Below the pieces are notes generated by a model. That model was not told where the DNA came from. It did no database searches and saw nothing but the letters and a program-made list of their open reading frames with translations. From Actinomadura_E scrupuli (GTDB lineage Bacteria > Actinomycetota > Actinomycetes > Streptosporangiales > Streptosporangiaceae), in the NCBI RefSeq assembly GCF_050971785.1, contig NZ_JBPCCU010000005.1, positions 434,001 through 498,000 of the forward strand: a stretch of 64,000 nt of DNA. Reading direction: 5' to 3'. The translations under genes and the position numbers were made by a program. This document shows positions 1-7,651 of this stretch, piece by piece. Every line of letters starts with the position of its first letter. Positions within the stretch are counted from its first letter, which is position 1.

Positions 1-617
1 TCGTTGAAGTGCGACTGGCCGGTCATGTCCCGGAGCGGGCGTACGGTGACGCCCGGGTCGTGCATGTCGACGATGAACATCGTGATACCCCGGTGCTTGG
101 GCACGTCCGGGTTGGTCCGGGCGATCAGCAGGCCGTAGTCGGCCTGCCGGGCGACCGAGGTCCACACCTTCTGGCCGTTGATCAGCCAGGCGTCACCGTC
201 GAAGACCGCCCGCGTCTGCAGGGACGCGACATCGGAGCCGGCGCCCGGCTCGGAGAACATCTGGCACCAGATCTCCTCGCCGCGCAGCAGCGGCCGGACG
301 TACCGCCGCTTCTGCTCCTCCGACCCGATGGACACCAGGGTGGGACCGCACATGCCGAGCCCGATGCCGAAGACGTTGATCGGCAGGATGTGGTCCCTGG
401 CCGCCTGCTGGAAGGCGCGCTCCTCGGCCGCCGAGAGCCCCTGGCCGCCGTACTCCGCCGGCCAGGTGATGCCGGAGTAGCCCGCGTCGTACAGCGCCGC
501 CATGAACGCGCGCGAGCGGTCCAGCTCCGGCTCGGGTGGCAGGTCGGCGGCGTTGGCCGCCAGCCAGGCCGCTGCCCGGCGCCCGTACTCGTCGATGTCG
601 GTCACAGGGTCGGTCAC
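1..617 (-). CDS. Acyl-CoA dehydrogenase, N-terminal part (cut by window edge)
   Basis: The reverse strand encodes about 205 residues of a flavin-dependent acyl-CoA dehydrogenase; the C-terminal half lies beyond the left edge. Family signatures seen include WPAEYGGQG, QMFSEPGAGSD (the loop near the flavin) and LINGQKVWTS. The GTG start at 617 overlaps the TGA of the upstream P450 gene (GTGA), with AAGGAG six bases before it, so the two are translationally coupled. Such enzymes oxidise acyl-CoA thioesters in beta-oxidation. Pairing with a steroid-type P450 suggests sterol or terpenoid side-chain breakdown, which is inference; the true substrate is unknown. Confidence 0.9.
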   Translation of the reverse strand, partial: MTDPVTDIDEYGRRAAAWLAANAADLPPEPELDRSRAFMAALYDAGYSGITWPAEYGGQGLSAAEERAFQQAARDHILPINVFGIGLGMCGPTLVSIGSEEQKRRYVRPLLRGEEIWCQMFSEPGAGSDVASLQTRAVFDGDAWLINGQKVWTSVARQADYGLLIARTNPDVPKHRGITMFIVDMHDPGVTVRPLRDMTGQSHFN

Positions 618-1933
618 AAGGTCTCCTTGCCCGCCGGCGGCGGAGTGAAGTCACAGGGCAGATGCTTGATGCCGTTGATGAAGTTGGAGTAGAGCCGCTC
701 CGGTGGCCCGGAGGCATGGATGTCGGGCAGCCGGGTGAACAGCTCGCGGAACATCACGGTGATCTCGCGGCGGGCCAGGTTGGCGCCCAGGCAGAAGTGC
801 GGGCCCGGCCCGCCGAACCCGACATGGGGGTTGGGGCTGCGGGTGATGTCGAAGACGTCCGGGTTCTCGAACACCGACGCGTCGCGGTTGGCGGAGTTGT
901 AGAACAGCAGGACCTTGTCGCCGGCCCGGTACTGCTGGCCGTTCATCTCGTGGTCCCGCGTCAGGGTCCGGCGGAACTGGATGACCGGCGTGGACATCCG
1001 GACGATCTCCTCGATCGCCGGGCCGATCCGGCCGTCGAAGTCCTCCAGCAGCAGTTCCCGCTGCCGCGGGTGCTTGGTGAACAGCCGCAGCCCGTGCGAC
1101 ATCGCGTTTCGGGTGGTCTCGTTGCCCGCGACGACGAGGAGGATGAAGAACGAGCCCAGCTCCTGGTCGGTGAGGTGCTCGCCGTCGACGTTGGCGTTGA
1201 CCAGCACCGAGACCAGGTCCTCGCCCGGGTTGGCGCGCCGCTGCCGGGCCAGCCGCATCGCCAGGTGGTTCAGCTCGTAACCGGCCGCCATCACCCGCAG
1301 CAGCGCGTTGAGCGTGCCCAGCCGGGTGATGCCGGTGGTGCTGACCTGGCGGCCACCGGTGTACTCGGGGTCGCCGAGGCCCAGGATGGTGTTGGTGTGC
1401 CGCAGCACCCTTTCGCGCAGCCGCTGGGGAATGCCCATCATGTCGCAGATGACCTGGACCGGCAGGCGGGCGGCGACCTGGGTGACGAAGTCACCGGGAC
1501 CGTCGGCGATCAGTTCGTCCACGATCCGGGTGGCCGAGGACTGCAGGTCCTCCTCGGTCTTGGCGAGCACCCGCGGGGTGAAGGCGCGGGAGACGATCCG
1601 GCGGATCTTGGCATGCCGCGGGTCGTCCATGTTGATCATCGAGCCGAAGTAGCGGGCCATGTAGCCCGGCAGGTCGGCGACGCTGTTGGAGCACGGTTCG
1701 CTGCTGAAGACCTCCGCGTTGCGGCTCGCCTCGACGACGTCCGCATGCCGGACCAGCGCGTAGAAACCGGCTCCGGTCTTGATGAAGGGGACCTTCAGCT
1801 CGCGGAAGAAGGCGGGACGCGGCTGGTCCCGCAGGACGGCGAACGCCGCCTCACGTTCTCGCGGTGGCCGGGCCCAGAAGTCCAGATCGGACAGTTTGAT
1901 CTCGGTCACCGCTGGTGTTTCGACAGCCGCCAC
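614..1933 (-). CDS. Cytochrome P450, CYP125/CYP142-like
   Basis: A 439-residue soluble P450 of normal bacterial length. The I-helix oxygen-binding motif appears as AGNETTRNA, and the haem-ligand loop as GFGGPGPHFCLGANLAR with Cys at about residue 381. Motif wording is closest to actinobacterial CYP125/CYP142/CYP124-type enzymes, which hydroxylate sterol side chains or methyl-branched lipids. The GTG start at 1933 is the first in-frame start after the upstream gap. The stop overlaps the start of the acyl-CoA dehydrogenase, giving a two-gene operon. No ferredoxin or reductase gene is nearby. The substrate assignment is inference from motifs and neighbour only. Confidence 0.9.
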   Translation of the reverse strand: MAAVETPAVTEIKLSDLDFWARPPREREAAFAVLRDQPRPAFFRELKVPFIKTGAGFYALVRHADVVEASRNAEVFSSEPCSNSVADLPGYMARYFGSMINMDDPRHAKIRRIVSRAFTPRVLAKTEEDLQSSATRIVDELIADGPGDFVTQVAARLPVQVICDMMGIPQRLRERVLRHTNTILGLGDPEYTGGRQVSTTGITRLGTLNALLRVMAAGYELNHLAMRLARQRRANPGEDLVSVLVNANVDGEHLTDQELGSFFILLVVAGNETTRNAMSHGLRLFTKHPRQRELLLEDFDGRIGPAIEEIVRMSTPVIQFRRTLTRDHEMNGQQYRAGDKVLLFYNSANRDASVFENPDVFDITRSPNPHVGFGGPGPHFCLGANLARREITVMFRELFTRLPDIHASGPPERLYSNFINGIKHLPCDFTPPPAGKETL

Positions 1934-2067
1934 CGGCCCACCGCCTTTGAGAGGCTCCCATTAGAACGTGGTTCGGTTTCATCGAACCCGGGTGTGCGGG
2001 GTGCCGTCAAGGGGTGACCGGGGACCGGAACGGTCGCCGGCGGCCGGGCGGGGGTCCGGCCGGTGGC

Positions 2068-2352
2068 TCAGCGAGTGCCGGCGGAGGTCATCGGGTCGGT
2101 GGGGCGGTGCGGGGCGACGATGGCTCCGTCGGGCAGCAACTCGCCGGTGTCGTCGAAGGTGACGACCCCGTTGCAGAGCAGGCTCCAGCCCTGTTCCGGG
2201 TGGCAGGCCACGGTGCGGGCCGCCTCCCGGTCCTGTGCGTCGGAGGGGGGACAGCAGGGCTGGTGCGGGCACGTGCCGAGCGGCGAGCCCGCCCTTGGCT
2301 GAGGCATGGTCGTCGAGGGGCTCATCCCGGCTCCCTCGTGGTGGATAGGCAC
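2068..2352 (-). CDS. Small DUF5999-family protein
   Basis: A protein of up to 94 residues whose core CPHQPCCPPSDAQDREAA followed by HPEQGWSLLCNGVV and DTGELLPDGAIVAPHRP matches the actinomycete DUF5999 family as I remember it. Family function is unknown. The N-terminus is uncertain: family members usually begin at about the first CxHxPxC segment, so a start nearer to MSPSTTMPQ is possible. The two cysteines of the CPHQPCC segment, with histidines, could bind metal, but that is speculation. It stands alone between convergent P450 and AKR transcription units. Confidence 0.7.
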   Translation of the reverse strand: MPIHHEGAGMSPSTTMPQPRAGSPLGTCPHQPCCPPSDAQDREAARTVACHPEQGWSLLCNGVVTFDDTGELLPDGAIVAPHRPTDPMTSAGTR

Positions 2353-2614
2353 GGTTGACCTCCATCGAAGACGTAGGTGAATAAAGGGTCAACAACAAGC
2401 TTGTACCCGGTCATCCGAAAACCGCAAGGAAACGTGAAATTCTTTGCAATTGGATCCGGCCTTCGCCACCAGAAAAGCCTAATCGCTGGCTGAATCGGGC
2501 GCGCGTGTCACACGAGCACCTCTGGGAACATCCACTGTGATCTTTCGGTTCGTCTTAGCCAGGAGAAGCCCGGGAGGCATGCCCAGGCGTCGTTTCACGG
2601 AGGGAACACTGTCG

Positions 2615-3484
2615 ATGAGCGAACTGACCACCCGTCCGGCCGCGGGAAGCGGAGCATTTTCCATCGGCGGGGACCTGCCGGTGAACCGGCTGGGGTTCGG
2701 GGCGATGCGGATCACCGGGCCCGGCGTCTGGGGCGAGCCCGCGGACCGGGACGAGGCCGTCCGGGTGCTGCGCCGCGCGGTGGAGCTCGGCGTCACCCTG
2801 ATCGACACGGCCGACTCCTACGGTCCCCACGTCAGTGAGGAGCTGATCGCCGAGGCGCTCCACCCGTATCCCGACGATCTCGTCATCGCTACCAAGGGCG
2901 GGTTCACCCGGCAGGGCCCCAACCTCTGGGCGCCGGTCGGCCGGCCGGAATATCTGCATCAGCAGGTCGAGATGAGCCTGCGCCGCCTGCGGGTGGAGCG
3001 CATCGACCTCTACCAGCTGCACCGCATCGACCCGAAGGTCCCGCTGGAGGACCAGCTCGGCAAGCTGGAGGAGCTGCGGGCCGCGGGCAAGATCCGCCAC
3101 ATCGGGCTCTCCGAGGTCAGCGTGGCCCAGCTCGAGGAGGTCCGCCGGCTCGCCGAGGTGGTGAGCGTGCAGAACCTCTACAACCTCACCAACCGCCAGT
3201 CGCAGGACGTGCTGGACTACTGCACCGCGGAGGGCCTGGCCTTCATCCCGTGGTTCCCGCTGGCCACCGGTGAGCTGGCCCGCCCCGGCGGCGTGCTGGA
3301 CGTGGCGGCCAAGGACCACGACGCCACCCCGGCGCAGCTCGCGCTCGCCTGGCTGCTGCACCTGTCGCCGGTGGTGCTGCCGATCCCCGGCACCTCCAGG
3401 GTGGCGCACCTCGAGGACAACGTCGCCGCCGCCCGGATCGCCCTCTCCCCGGAGGAGGTCGCCCGTCTCACCGCCCTGGCCTGA
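2615..3484 (+). CDS. Aldo/keto reductase
   Basis: A 290-residue NADPH-dependent aldo/keto reductase. Features are GFGAMRITG at the N-terminus, the Asp in LIDTADSYGP and Lys in ATKGGF (parts of the Asp-Tyr-Lys-His set), DLYQLHRIDP and GKIRHIGLSEV, and the C-terminal cofactor loop VLPIPGTSR. The ATG at 2615 was chosen over an upstream in-frame ATG at 2537 because GGAGGG ends ten bases before it. Closest by eye to the oxidoreductase group of the family (YdhF/PdxI-like). It lies 36 bases before an AraC gene and may share a transcript with it. Substrate unknown. Confidence 0.9.
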   Translation: MSELTTRPAAGSGAFSIGGDLPVNRLGFGAMRITGPGVWGEPADRDEAVRVLRRAVELGVTLIDTADSYGPHVSEELIAEALHPYPDDLVIATKGGFTRQGPNLWAPVGRPEYLHQQVEMSLRRLRVERIDLYQLHRIDPKVPLEDQLGKLEELRAAGKIRHIGLSEVSVAQLEEVRRLAEVVSVQNLYNLTNRQSQDVLDYCTAEGLAFIPWFPLATGELARPGGVLDVAAKDHDATPAQLALAWLLHLSPVVLPIPGTSRVAHLEDNVAAARIALSPEEVARLTALA

Positions 3485-3520
3485 CGGAGGGGCGGGCGGC
3501 CCACGGGCGCACATGGCAGT

Positions 3521-4030
3521 GTGGGGGACGTGGCCGACCTCGTACCGCACAGCGACGGTGAGCTGGCCCGGCTGCGCCGGCTGCGGATGGCCAAGGACGT
3601 GATGGACCGGAAGTGGGCGGAGCCGCTCGACCTCGAAGCGGTCGCGGCCGGCGCCGGCTACTCCCGCTACCACTTCGTGCGGCTCTTCAAGCGGGCCTAC
3701 GGGGAGACCCCAGGCCGGTATCTCTCCAGGCGCCGGGTCGAGCGGGCCCAGGACCTGCTGCGCAGCGCCGATCTCACGGTCAGCGAGATCTGCCTCGCCG
3801 TGGGCTTCGACAGCCTCGGCAGCTTCTGTACCCGCTTCAAGCAGATCACCGGCAGCACGCCGACGGAGTACCGCCGGGCGGTGCCGGCCGGCGGCGCCCC
3901 GCCCGTCCCCGCCTGCTTCGCCCTGTTCTGGGCGGGAGGCTTCCCGGTGGGCCAAGGTGTCCGGCCCGGGGGGTCGTCCCCGGAGAACACCGCAATTTCG
4001 GAGAAGCCCGCCGGTCCCCTGGCTTCCTAG
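3521..4030 (+). CDS. AraC-family transcriptional regulator
   Basis: A 169-residue protein with the AraC/XylS double helix-turn-helix near the N-terminus (about residues 20-120): LEAVAAGAGYSRYHFVRLFK is the first helix-turn-helix and SEICLAVGFDSLGSFCTRFK the second. There is no N-terminal sensory domain, and the C-terminal 50 residues are low-complexity. The GTG at 3521 is the first plausible start. A VOC protein follows 45 bases later; short AraC proteins next to VOC proteins recur in actinomycetes, and the pair probably forms one unit, perhaps with the upstream reductase. The regulated genes are unknown. Confidence 0.88.
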   Translation: MGDVADLVPHSDGELARLRRLRMAKDVMDRKWAEPLDLEAVAAGAGYSRYHFVRLFKRAYGETPGRYLSRRRVERAQDLLRSADLTVSEICLAVGFDSLGSFCTRFKQITGSTPTEYRRAVPAGGAPPVPACFALFWAGGFPVGQGVRPGGSSPENTAISEKPAGPLAS

Positions 4031-4075
4031 AGTTGCCGCGCGGGGGGCGGCGGCCCCCACCACCAGGAGGACATG

Positions 4076-4540
4076 ATGATCACAGGTATGGCGATCGCCA
4101 CCGTATGGGTGCTCGACCAGGACTCGGCCAAGGCCTTCTACACCGACAAGCTGGGCTTCGAGGTGCGCACGGACGCCCAGATGGGCCCCGGGGCACGCTG
4201 GATCACCGTCGGCGCCAAGGGCCAGCCGGACGTCGAGCTGACCCTGATGATCCCCGGCCCGCCCGCACTGGACCCGGAGTCGGCCGAGCAGCTCAAGGGC
4301 CTGGTCGCCAAGGGCGTGCTCGGCGCGGGGGTGATGCGCACGGACGACTGCCGGGCGACCTACGAGGAGCTCAGCGCCAGGGGCGTGGAGTTCGTGCAGG
4401 AGCCCGCCGAGCGGCCGTACGGCGTCGAGGCGCTCTTCCGCGACGACTCCGGCAACTGGTTCAGCCTCACCCAGCGCCGCGACCAGCTCGACGAGAGCCT
4501 GCCGTGGAAGGACGAGGACGGAGACGCGGCCGCGGGCTGA
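4076..4540 (+). CDS. VOC-family (glyoxalase/bleomycin-resistance fold) protein
   Basis: About 154 residues with paired beta-alpha-beta-beta-beta halves typical of vicinal-oxygen-chelate proteins: MAIATVWVLDQDSAKAFYTDKLGFEV near the N-terminus and FRDDSGNWFSLTQ near the C-terminus. AGGAGG at 4065-4070 is five bases from ATG 4076 and only two from ATG 4073, so the second ATG is favoured. It follows the AraC gene directly and is probably co-transcribed. Family members are dioxygenases, glyoxalases or drug-sequestering proteins; the sequence does not decide which. Confidence 0.85.
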   Translation: MITGMAIATVWVLDQDSAKAFYTDKLGFEVRTDAQMGPGARWITVGAKGQPDVELTLMIPGPPALDPESAEQLKGLVAKGVLGAGVMRTDDCRATYEELSARGVEFVQEPAERPYGVEALFRDDSGNWFSLTQRRDQLDESLPWKDEDGDAAAG

Positions 4541-4574
4541 GCGGCACCGGCGGCCTGGCGGCCCGGCGCGGACC

Positions 4575-5300
4575 CTAGGCGGCCAGGGCGACGTCGCGGC
4601 GGAGCAGCGCCCGCTCCGCCGCCGTCCACGCCGTGGAGGTCAGCAGATACAGGCCGGCGGCCAGCGGCACCAGCGCCGCCATGGCGACCGTCCCGTAGGG
4701 CAGCAACCGCAGCACCCTCCCGGCGGCCCCGGTTCCGGCGTCCCCGGCGGTCGCGGTCGCGGCGCGCATCCGGCGGGACGACCACCAGGCCACCGCGGCG
4801 ATCAGCGTGAGAAGCCCGAAGAACACCAGCGCCTCCGGCGAGAGCAGCCCGAAGGTGCCCACGACGCCCGTCAGGTTCTGGCCCAGCGGCGCGCCCAGCA
4901 GCGTGTGGGCGAGCAGGACGTTCGGACCGCCGGCCACGCTCGCCGAGACGAACAACCGGTACATGATCGCGAAGAACGGCCACTGCGCCAGCGCGGGCAG
5001 GCACCCGGCGAACATCGACGCCCCTTCGGCCGCGTAGAGCGCGCTGATCTCCCGCTGGGCTCGCTCGGGGTTCCCGGCGTGCTTCTCGCGGAGCAGGCCC
5101 ACCTGGGGGGCGAGCCGCGCCCGGGCCCGCTCGCCCCGGGCCTGTGCGACGGCGAGCGGCAGCAGCAGGAGCCGTATCCCGAGCGTGAAGAGCACGATCG
5201 CGGCGGCGGTGGCCGGCCCTCCGAACACGGGGTGGAACATCGTGGCCAGCGCGGTGACGAGATGGTAGGCGGCGCCCACGGGCGCGTCGAACAGGAACAT
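4575..5300 (-). CDS. YidC/Oxa1-family membrane insertase, short paralogue
   Basis: A 241-residue integral membrane protein with the YidC/Oxa1 core: hydrophobic helices around residues 30-55, 95-115, 140-170 and 205-230, the cytoplasmic hairpin ERARARLAPQVGLLREKH, and CLPALAQWPFFAIMYRLF. It lacks the large periplasmic domain, as Gram-positive members do. This is unlikely to be the housekeeping copy, which normally sits at rpmH-rnpA-yidC-jag; here it lies downstream of a DUF6412 gene and a Mau-like cluster on the same strand. A specialised insertase for nearby membrane products is possible but unproven. Confidence 0.88.
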   Translation of the reverse strand: MFLFDAPVGAAYHLVTALATMFHPVFGGPATAAAIVLFTLGIRLLLLPLAVAQARGERARARLAPQVGLLREKHAGNPERAQREISALYAAEGASMFAGCLPALAQWPFFAIMYRLFVSASVAGGPNVLLAHTLLGAPLGQNLTGVVGTFGLLSPEALVFFGLLTLIAAVAWWSSRRMRAATATAGDAGTGAAGRVLRLLPYGTVAMAALVPLAAGLYLLTSTAWTAAERALLRRDVALAA

Positions 5301-5352
5301 CGGAAAACCCTCCGGTGGTGGCTGCGGATCGGTCGGTGCCGGCCGCCGGAGG

Positions 5353-5405
5353 CGTACGAGCTCGTACGGGGTCGTACGAGGCTCGCACCGGTCGTACGAG
5401 GCTCG
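5353..5405. repeat. Clustered CGTACGAG-type repeats between DUF6412 and yidC genes
   Basis: The gap between the DUF6412 gene and the YidC paralogue holds the perfect 16-base palindrome CGTACGAGCTCGTACG (5353-5368) followed by two direct copies of GTCGTACGAGGCTCG (5371-5385 and 5391-5405). The copies are 20 bases apart, two helical turns. The arrangement resembles stacked operator sites for a dimeric regulator of the yidC gene, though a simple local duplication is also possible. The regulator is unknown. Confidence 0.55.
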
Positions 5406-5415
5406 TACGGGGTGC

Positions 5416-5718
5416 TCAGGCGGCCCGGGGGACCGCGGAGGGTGCTCTGGGCCGGGGGCGACCCCCGGCGCCGGGGTCGCGCAGCCGCACGTAGGCGGCC
5501 CGGGAGGCGCGCCGCTGGAGCGTGAGCGCCCCCAGCCGCACGGAGGAGGGATCGTCGCCGTGCCGGGCCGTCAGGGCCCGCCGCACGACCAGCAGGCCGA
5601 GCCCGGCCACCGCCGCGGCCGTCAGCACCAGCACCGCGCCGGGCGCGGACAGCGCCTCGGTGAGCACGCCGGCCACGCCGAGCACCCGCGACATCGCGGC
5701 GATCAACGGCCAGAACAC
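5416..5718 (-). CDS. DUF6412-like small membrane protein
   Basis: A 100-residue protein with two hydrophobic stretches (about residues 10-45) followed by a basic tail containing LGALTLQRRASRAAYVRLRDPGAGGRPRPRAPSA. Small proteins with this hydrophobic-then-QRR..R..DP..GRPRPRAP layout next to YidC paralogues are annotated as DUF6412 in actinomycetes, as I remember it. The GTG at 5718 is preceded by GGAGGG, and an internal ATG at 5694 is an alternative. It is probably a partner of the YidC paralogue downstream; function unknown. Confidence 0.65.
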   Translation of the reverse strand: MFWPLIAAMSRVLGVAGVLTEALSAPGAVLVLTAAAVAGLGLLVVRRALTARHGDDPSSVRLGALTLQRRASRAAYVRLRDPGAGGRPRPRAPSAVPRAA

Positions 5719-5845
5719 TGGGCGGCTCTTTCCCTCCGGAGCGGACCTGCTGCCCTATTGACGGCCGGCGCGGCGTACCGGTTCCCGCGACCTGGCCTCC
5801 GGGCGCGGCGAACCGGCCGGAGCGGGGGCGTCCCGGGCCGGGGCG

Positions 5846-6418
5846 TCAGACCAGCAGGCCCCGGACCAGGAGCAGGAAGGCGAGCGCCATCAGCGCGGCG
5901 GCGGCGGTGAGGTTGGTGATCCAGGGCATCCGCGCCGCGATGGTCAGGTCGCGGTCGGGGTCGCGCGACCACAGCGTGAGCGCGGCCGTGAGCGCACGGC
6001 CCAGCCCGAAGGCGGTGCCCACGACCGCCGTGGCCGCGAAGCCCTGGTGGCTGAGCAGGAGCCCGAGCGCCAGCACGTAGGGGGCGCTCGCGGAGACGAA
6101 GGTGCGCACCCCGGTGCCGAGCTCGAAGCCGAACTGCAGGGTGCCCAGCCGCAGCCGCCGCTGCAGCACGTCCTGCGGGATCTGCCGGGCGTTCTGCGGC
6201 AACGGGATGCGGATCAGCCCGGCCTCGCGCAGCACGCCGAGCAGCGCGACCGCGAGGATCGCCCAGCCGCGGCCCTGCGGGGGGAGCGGGGCGGAGAAGC
6301 CGGACAGCAGCCAGACGACGGTGCCGCTGAGGGTGCCCCCGAGCAGGAGCCCGAGGGTGAAAACGGCCAGGACGGTGCCCTGCCGTACCGGAGCCCGCCA
6401 ACCTGGCGAGAACAGCAC
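5846..6418 (-). CDS. Unknown polytopic membrane protein of the Mau-like cluster
   Basis: A 190-residue hydrophobic protein with about five predicted membrane helices: residues 15-40, 48-65, 100-125, 130-150 and 165-188. The GTG at 6418 is the likely start. A central segment, LGTLQFGFELGTGVRTFVSA, looks like a family signature but I cannot name the family. It follows the tiny ORF ending at 6437 and belongs to the same-strand run starting at 8860. It could be a transport or cofactor-assembly component for the exported cysteine-rich protein, which is inference from position only. Confidence 0.7.
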   Translation of the reverse strand: MLFSPGWRAPVRQGTVLAVFTLGLLLGGTLSGTVVWLLSGFSAPLPPQGRGWAILAVALLGVLREAGLIRIPLPQNARQIPQDVLQRRLRLGTLQFGFELGTGVRTFVSASAPYVLALGLLLSHQGFAATAVVGTAFGLGRALTAALTLWSRDPDRDLTIAARMPWITNLTAAAALMALAFLLLVRGLLV

Positions 6419-6436
6419 ACTTTCGCTGTTACGCGT

Positions 6437-6607
6437 TCAAACCGAGCCCGACAGCGAGTAGCCCGCCAGCGCGCCCACCGAGGACCAGCAGAGCACGGTC
6501 TGGTCCAGCGCCGCAGCGGCGGCCGCCAGCAGCGCCAGCGCCGCGACCGGCAGCAGCGGCTCGGTCAGCCCGCGGCGCAGGCGCCCGGCGGGGATCAGCT
6601 CTTGCAC
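6437..6607 (-). CDS. Tiny membrane protein candidate (56 residues)
   Basis: A short reading frame starting with GTG at 6607, overlapping the last four codons of the cysteine-rich protein gene. It encodes LIPAGRLRRGLTEP followed by an alanine/leucine-rich segment that could form one or two membrane helices, and ends in SLSGSV. Translational overlap, hydrophobicity and the absence of any other frame in the 176-base gap support it. The start and even the reality of the gene remain uncertain; it could instead be a displaced piece of the membrane protein that follows. Confidence 0.45.
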   Translation of the reverse strand: MQELIPAGRLRRGLTEPLLPVAALALLAAAAAALDQTVLCWSSVGALAGYSLSGSV

Positions 6608-7152
6608 GAGGTGGCCCACCGGCAGATGGTCTTGTAGTAGCTGCCGTGCGAGTTCTTCTTCCAGCCGTCGTGACAGCGCCAGGTCACCGATTTCTTGCAC
6701 TTGCCGCAGGGATGGGCGTACGCCCAGGACCAGCCGTCGTAGCCCCCGGAGTAGCACTGGTTGGGCCGCAGCATGTAGCCCGGGTAGAGGTACTTGGACT
6801 TGTGGTAGCCCTTGCGGTACCCCGAGGTCTGGCAGCAGGTGGAACAGACCAGGCTGGGCCCGCAGCCGGGGGAGCAGTTGTGCGAGCTGGCGTAGGACGG
6901 GCACTTGGGATAGATCCAGTAGTACCCGGCCACCCGGTAGCCGCCCTCGATGGCCTGTCGGGCCGGCGGGAAGGCGCCGAGCGCGGCCAGGCCCATCGTG
7001 CCGCCGGCGGCGACCAGGCCGCCCAGCAGTGACCGCCGGGCCAGATGCAGTGGCGGTCCCTCGGACGGCACCCGTCGGCGCACCTTGGCGGCGCCCTCCG
7101 GCCGGGGTCCTCTCAGCGGCGGGATGTCATCGAGATCGATCAGGTCGGTCAC
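6595..7152 (-). CDS. Exported 12-cysteine protein resembling methylamine dehydrogenase light chain (MauA-like)
   Basis: A 185-residue protein with an extended N-terminus, then ARRSLLGG (residues 38-45) before a hydrophobic stretch, a twin-arginine-type signal. The mature part has exactly twelve cysteines (84, 93, 97, 103, 106, 107, 133, 149, 152, 160, 177, 183) and tryptophans at 141, 143, 158, 164 and 179. MauA, which carries the tryptophan tryptophylquinone cofactor, is also Tat-exported with twelve cysteines in six disulfides. MauD-like and MauE-like genes lie just upstream. GTG 7152 follows GGAGGT. I did not recognise the exact MauA motifs around its two crosslinked tryptophans, and no large subunit is present, so enzymatic function is uncertain. 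Confidence 0.72.
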   Translation of the reverse strand: MTDLIDLDDIPPLRGPRPEGAAKVRRRVPSEGPPLHLARRSLLGGLVAAGGTMGLAALGAFPPARQAIEGGYRVAGYYWIYPKCPSYASSHNCSPGCGPSLVCSTCCQTSGYRKGYHKSKYLYPGYMLRPNQCYSGGYDGWSWAYAHPCGKCKKSVTWRCHDGWKKNSHGSYYKTICRWATSCKS

Positions 7153-7186
7153 CGCACACCTCCGGTCACGCGTCCACGTTCGCCGC

Positions 7187-7651
7187 TCATGGCGACACCT
7201 CCAGGTTCAGCAGTTCGCGCAGTGCTCCGGGGGAGCCGACCGGCTCGGAGACCGTGACGCGGCCGGACTCGCCGACGACGACCGCGAAGGGCGTCGCGGG
7301 GATCTTGTACGCCTCGAACAGCGCGGGCTCGTCGGCGTGCACCGTGACCCGTTCGGCCGGCAGCGCGGCGCCGGCGAACAGCGCGTGCACGGGCGGGTCC
7401 GCGGGCCCGGTCAGCGACTCGGCGGCGGCCAGCACGTCCGGGCAGGCGGCGCAGTCGGCGCTGAGGAACAGCAGCAGGCCGGGCCCGAAGCGCTCGAAGC
7501 CGGGGGCCTGCGAGCCCGTGTCCAGCCCCAGCGCGGTGGGCCGCGGGCCCTGGCCGATCGCGTGCACCTGCCGTACGAGCCCCGCGACGACGAGGCTCAG
7601 CAGCAGGATCGCCACCCAGGACAGCAGCAGGGCCGTCATCTCGAAACTCAT
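7187..7651 (-). CDS. MauD-like membrane-anchored thioredoxin-fold protein
   Basis: A 154-residue protein: an N-terminal membrane helix (about residues 5-27), then a thioredoxin-like domain with the redox motif DCAACP and the cis-Pro segment KIPATPFAVVV. MauD proteins are thought to shuffle disulfides while the cysteine-rich light chain folds outside the cell. The ATG at 7651 overlaps the TGA of the MauE-like gene (ATGA), so the two are coupled. The 12-cysteine protein gene starts 34 bases downstream, which makes it the obvious client. Confidence 0.82.
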   Translation of the reverse strand: MSFEMTALLLSWVAILLLSLVVAGLVRQVHAIGQGPRPTALGLDTGSQAPGFERFGPGLLLFLSADCAACPDVLAAAESLTGPADPPVHALFAGAALPAERVTVHADEPALFEAYKIPATPFAVVVGESGRVTVSEPVGSPGALRELLNLEVSP

